Below are positions 60,669 to 64,000 of a stretch of DNA of 64,000 nucleotides, piece by piece (the stretch's first letter is position 1; every line of letters starts with the position of its first letter). The DNA lies in the NCBI RefSeq assembly GCF_014191355.1, contig NZ_JACHWM010000013.1, positions 124,001-188,000 of the forward strand, in the 5' to 3' direction. Below the pieces are notes generated by a model. It was not told the origin of the DNA. It was given only the letters and a program-made list of their open reading frames with translations, and did no database searches. This stretch comes from Methylobacterium sp. R2-1 (GTDB taxonomy: Bacteria > Pseudomonadota > Alphaproteobacteria > Rhizobiales > Beijerinckiaceae). The translations under genes were made by a program, and so were the position numbers.

Positions 60669-61628
60669 CTATTTGAAGAATGCCGAGAGCCAATCCGATT
60701 CGGCATACACGCCCGGCGTCGTCGTCGACGCCTGCCAGCGTATCGAGCCGATGATGGCGTCGCCGCACCAACCGGAGCGGCCACCATTGAAGTACCCCCT
60801 GTAATCTCCGGTCAGCGTGAAACACTGGCGCGTATCGAGGTCCGTTTTGTGGAATCGCAGATCCAGCAGCAGGTTCTTGTATGTATAGGATAGCCCAACG
60901 TTGCCGTAAATGTAGCTCGGCAGATCAAGGGCGACAAATCCGGTAGCAGACGTCTTCGCAGCCCCAAGAAAGTAGTGTCCGATTTCGGCAGAAGCAGAGA
61001 ACCCACCTGAATACGCTTCGGGTAAGAACGAGAACCAGCTTGAGGGGAGCGTGTAGGCAACTGTCCCCGACGCGTAGGTGCCTGTCGCATGCTGCCCAAA
61101 CCAATTTGGGGAATAGAATAGATTTGCGCCCAGAATCAATTCGGGCGCCACTTGGTACAGGGCCTTGCCACTGATCTCGTAGAAATCGCTGTTGGCTGTC
61201 GTCAGAAAGGCTCCCGTGACAGGATCAACCAAGCGCTGCTCGTTGGGATAGAAGTAGTACAGGAATCCGAGATCGAGCGACAAGTTGCCGAAGACCGGCC
61301 GTATGCCGGCGGTGAGATCAAACTCGAAATCCGGCCGCGTCGGCAGGCGAGTTTGCCACGTATAGAATGCCGTATAAGCCAAATTGTTGAAGTATTGAAC
61401 CTCAAAGAAGCTCTGGTAGCTGCCTTGGCGATTCGAATTCGATATGCCTCGGAAGTTGTAGTCCGATGCATATTGCGAATAGAAAGAGAAGCCGATGATC
61501 GAGTCGCTCGCCTTGGCTTCAGCCGGCATCACCTTCGGAGCTTCCTGCAGGTCGGCCGCTTTGACTGCAGATCCGGACAGAAACAGTGATGCGGCAAGGT
61601 AACGCCCCCAAGATTTCGATTTTGCCAT
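60669..61628 (-). CDS. TorF-family putative porin
   Basis: 319 residues from ATG 61628. A signal peptide (RYLAASLFLSGSAVKAAD) is followed by FSFYSQYASDYNFRGISNSN, the hallmark of the TorF/Gcw_chp barrel family, and many aromatic beta strands. The chain ends SDWLSAFFK. It probably makes an outer-membrane pore. It lies before the heme-dependent N-demethylase genes on the same strand, so it may serve uptake of methylamines (inference). An AT-rich promoter-like region of about 230 bp precedes it. Confidence 0.83.
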   Translation of the reverse strand: MAKSKSWGRYLAASLFLSGSAVKAADLQEAPKVMPAEAKASDSIIGFSFYSQYASDYNFRGISNSNRQGSYQSFFEVQYFNNLAYTAFYTWQTRLPTRPDFEFDLTAGIRPVFGNLSLDLGFLYYFYPNEQRLVDPVTGAFLTTANSDFYEISGKALYQVAPELILGANLFYSPNWFGQHATGTYASGTVAYTLPSSWFSFLPEAYSGGFSASAEIGHYFLGAAKTSATGFVALDLPSYIYGNVGLSYTYKNLLLDLRFHKTDLDTRQCFTLTGDYRGYFNGGRSGWCGDAIIGSIRWQASTTTPGVYAESDWLSAFFK

Positions 61629-61857
61629 GATTGGACTTCCTAGTGCTGCCGCTTGGGCGACGTAACTCGGAGAGAGGGTCGAGCCGTGAAGTGATTTCGC
61701 CATAAACAACAGTGTCGATCAAATGGAATTGTCCAAACCTCTATGGTTTCATTTGATTTATGTGCTGAAGTAGCAAATATACAACATATAAGTCGCCGAA
61801 AGTGAAGAATATGTTCCAAGGCCGATTTGCATAAATCCGTCCTTCACTGTTCGGCCG

Positions 61858-62928
61858 TCAGCGGGCGCCGGTTCCGAGCGTGGTCTGGTCCGGACCGATT
61901 CCGGGCGAAAGCGGCGTACCGTCGTCCATCGGCGCTAGTCGTTGGATGATCGTATCCCGATACCGGGTCAGACCTTTGTAATCCGCGAGTTCGGGCGGCA
62001 ATGTCTTGAGGACGCGGTGCAGGCGCTTGCGCCACTTCTCGACCCGCTCGATGTCCTGCAGACTGATCAGGTAGCAGCGGATGCCGAAGAGGATCGCGTT
62101 CGAACGCGGCAGCCGGAACAGCGTCTGCAGCTCGACGCGCAGATGTACTTTCTGGGCGACGTTGTCCGGTGTCACGGTGGTGCGGTCAGGACCCCAATCG
62201 GGATAGTTCTCCGGCGAGGTGTCGAGCCGCGGGTTGATCGTCATCGTCCAGTTCAGGCGGCGAACCGGATGCCCGTATTGCAGGCGAAGCAGATAGCGCA
62301 GCGCGCGATCGAAGACCCCGAGGTTATGCGCCAGCGGCACCGGCCCGTGCCACTCGTGGAAAGTCATGCCGATATCGAACTCGAGCGACCAATCAGCCTG
62401 TGTCGTGACCATGCCGCCATCGACGTAGAGGTTGTCGTCCCGCTGATCCTGAAGAGTGAAGTCGCCCTGTGCCTGTCGGGTGATGTACTCGAACGGCTCG
62501 CAGGGCAGCGTGGCGGCATCACCGAAGACGAACCTCTGGTCGATGTTCAGGGGACGATTGATCCAGTGCCAGTTCGCACCGTTCCGCGTCAGGCTGAAAT
62601 GCTCGGGGTAATCACCCGCGAGACTTTCCATGATGAGCTCGAGCGTGTCCCACTGCGCCGGCATCATGTGCGGCAGGACCTGGCAGCGCTTGGGATCGTT
62701 CTGAAGCACCAGCGCCCGCTCGCGGCACTCGGCGACGTAGTGCTCGTCTACGTCGAAGGGATGCTCGAAAACCGGGCTCGGCCCGCCCCGGACATGCGGC
62801 TCGATATTGACCGAGTACATGTAGGTGTCCTCCCCGAAGGGGAAGGGAAATCGCAGCACGCCCGCGTCGCTGTTGCGGTAGGAGAAATCCCCTCGAAACG
62901 TCTCGTCGGTCTTGAATGGGATGCCCAT
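61858..62928 (-). CDS. Heme-dependent oxidative N-demethylase subunit (DUF3445)
   Basis: 356 residues of the DUF3445/HODM family. Conserved stretches are LVLQNDPKRCQVLPHMM, TRNGANWHWINRPL, RQEAQ-like RQAQGDF, and NWTMTINPRLDTSPENYPDW. In methylotrophs this is the heme-binding alpha subunit of dimethylamine monooxygenase, which oxidises dimethylamine to methylamine and formaldehyde. The reductase gene is 10 bp upstream and a further subunit starts beyond the window edge. In the betaine-degrading setting, another secondary methylamine substrate is also possible. Confidence 0.86.
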   Translation of the reverse strand: MGIPFKTDETFRGDFSYRNSDAGVLRFPFPFGEDTYMYSVNIEPHVRGGPSPVFEHPFDVDEHYVAECRERALVLQNDPKRCQVLPHMMPAQWDTLELIMESLAGDYPEHFSLTRNGANWHWINRPLNIDQRFVFGDAATLPCEPFEYITRQAQGDFTLQDQRDDNLYVDGGMVTTQADWSLEFDIGMTFHEWHGPVPLAHNLGVFDRALRYLLRLQYGHPVRRLNWTMTINPRLDTSPENYPDWGPDRTTVTPDNVAQKVHLRVELQTLFRLPRSNAILFGIRCYLISLQDIERVEKWRKRLHRVLKTLPPELADYKGLTRYRDTIIQRLAPMDDGTPLSPGIGPDQTTLGTGAR

Positions 62929-62938
62929 CGGGGTCTCC

Positions 62939-63886
62939 TCAATAGTCCAGGGTCAGGCGATCAGACTTCGCCCGGGACAGACACGTTGCGATGATCTTCC
63001 CCTCGGCCCGCTCCTGCTCGGAGAGGACGTGGTCCCTGTGCTCGGGCTCGCCGTCGAGCACCGGCAGGAGGCAGACGCCGCAGGCGCCGCCCCGGCACAG
63101 GCACGGTGCCTCGATGCCGGCACCCTCCAGGGCTTCGAGGAGCGTCTGGCTCTCCTCGACAAGGATCGTCTGCCCAGATCGGGCGAGATGCACGATGAAG
63201 GGCCGCCCGCCGGCCGCGCCGGCGAAGCTCTCCTGATGGACGGCGTTGGCGGGCCAGCCGAGCCCCTTGGCCGTCTCGGCGACCGCGCGCATCAGCCCCT
63301 CGGGCCCGCAGGTGTAGACGTGCGTGCCGAGTGGCTGGTCGGCGAGGATCGGTTCGAGCACGGGCCGCCCCCCCGTGCCGTGCACGTGGACGCGCGGGTC
63401 GTCGGTTCCCAGAAGCCCGCGGAAGGTCTCGGCCTCGGAGATCGCGCAGAACTGGTGCAGCTCGAACACCGCGCCGCGCGCCTTGAGCACGGGCAGGTAG
63501 GACAGGAAGGGCGTGATCCCGATCCCGCCTCCGATCAGGATGTGCTTGCGGGCGAGCGAGGCGATCGGGAACAGGCTCGCGGGCGCGCTCAGCTCGACGC
63601 GATCGCCACTGCGCAGCACGTCGTGCAGGAAGTGCGAGCCGCCGCGGGATTGCTCCACGCGCCGGACGATGATCGCGTAATGGCCGCGTTCCTCCGGCGG
63701 GGTCACGAGGGAATAGGCGTTCTTCCAGACGCGCTCCGGGCCGCTCAGGGTCACGAGCACGTGCGCCCCGGGGGCGGCGGTCGGGAATTCGGCCGGGCCG
63801 TCCGGCTCGAAGCGGAAGCGCTTCAGGGTCGGGCTGATGCTGTCGATGCCGGCGACGCGAGCCGGCAGGCTGCCTGTGATGATCAT
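62939..63886 (-). CDS. Phthalate-dioxygenase-reductase-type oxidoreductase (dimethylamine monooxygenase reductase)
   Basis: 315 residues. A flavin-binding domain (NAYSLVTPPEERG), NAD-binding region (HILIGGGIGITPFLSYLPVL) and a C-terminal [2Fe-2S] domain with CLCRGGACGVCLLPVL and a final Cys in ATCLSRAKSD give the FMN-NADH-[2Fe-2S] order of PDR/VanB reductases. It feeds electrons to the heme subunit encoded 10 bp downstream. The start overlaps the stop of the next upstream gene (TGATGA arrangement), so this is an operon. Confidence 0.88.
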   Translation of the reverse strand: MIITGSLPARVAGIDSISPTLKRFRFEPDGPAEFPTAAPGAHVLVTLSGPERVWKNAYSLVTPPEERGHYAIIVRRVEQSRGGSHFLHDVLRSGDRVELSAPASLFPIASLARKHILIGGGIGITPFLSYLPVLKARGAVFELHQFCAISEAETFRGLLGTDDPRVHVHGTGGRPVLEPILADQPLGTHVYTCGPEGLMRAVAETAKGLGWPANAVHQESFAGAAGGRPFIVHLARSGQTILVEESQTLLEALEGAGIEAPCLCRGGACGVCLLPVLDGEPEHRDHVLSEQERAEGKIIATCLSRAKSDRLTLDY

Positions 63887-63999
63887 CGATAGGCCTGCTC
63901 GGCAGGGGGAACGTCTCCGGGCGTCTCGGCATCGACCTTGACGCCCATGAAGGCGGAGAGACGGCGCGAGAAGTGATCGCGCACGAACAGGTGCGCGCC
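63883..63999 (-). CDS. Dimethylamine monooxygenase cluster subunit (partial, C-terminus)
   Basis: The last 38 codons of a gene that begins beyond the right edge: RDHFSRRLSAFMGVKVDAET then a Pro-rich end. Its TGA overlaps the reductase ATG. From position, it should be the small accessory subunit of the heme-dependent N-demethylase. The fragment is too short to identify on its own. Confidence 0.6.
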   Translation of the reverse strand, partial: GAHLFVRDHFSRRLSAFMGVKVDAETPGDVPPAEQAYR

Positions 64000-64000
64000 G

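Overview
The window is high-GC DNA with tightly packed, often ATGA-overlapping genes, typical of a Methylobacterium/Methylorubrum-like alphaproteobacterium. That assignment is inferred from gene content and style; no rRNA or tRNA is present to confirm it. The dominant theme is the capture and oxidation of N-methylated or nitrogen-rich small molecules.

1-29.3 kb, glycine betaine island. It opens with the end of a dipeptide-type ABC importer, an M20 amidohydrolase, two choline-kinase-fold phosphotransferases and a HisN-type phosphatase. The glycine betaine demethylation series follows: gbcA-gbcB (betaine to dimethylglycine), dgcA-dgcB with etfA-etfB (dimethylglycine to sarcosine), a prolyl-tRNA editing protein and a DUF1127 protein. 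On the minus strand come sdaA (serine deaminase) and soxBDAG (sarcosine to glycine). Then follow a divergent GbdR-like regulator, an outer-membrane porin and a ProX/ProW/ProV-type betaine importer. Import, three demethylations and disposal of the serine produced are encoded together.

29.7-41.1 kb, guanidine island. A sigma70-like promoter and a guanidine-I (ykkC) riboswitch precede an operon. It encodes an ABC importer (binding protein, permease, ATPase), a creatininase-family amidohydrolase, a type III glutamine synthetase-like ligase, a cupin, two DUF1989 proteins (urea-amidolyase-associated proteins, the carboxyguanidine deiminase type) and a biotin-dependent urea/guanidine carboxylase. 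No allophanate hydrolase is present. The creatininase and glutamine synthetase genes inside this operon are the best candidates for something undescribed.

41.2-46 kb, small proteins, a haloacetate-dehalogenase-like hydrolase and an arsenic cluster (arsH, arsR, arsC, acr3). The acr3 gene has an in-frame amber codon.

46.2-56.1 kb, the Kdp potassium system: a 27-residue micropeptide, kdpF, kdpA, a small membrane ORF, kdpB, kdpC, kdpD, kdpE and a PtsN-like protein. An AT-rich foreign gene sits between kdpC and kdpD.

56.2-64 kb, a mixed region: a TerB-like protein, a methyltransferase, a decayed Hint-domain fragment, a GH43 glycosidase, a TorF-type porin and part of a heme-dependent dimethylamine monooxygenase cluster, which returns to the N-demethylation theme. 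A dispersed palindromic element (termini AGAGC/GCTCT) occurs four times, each time with its first bases forming the TAG stop of the adjacent reading frame.
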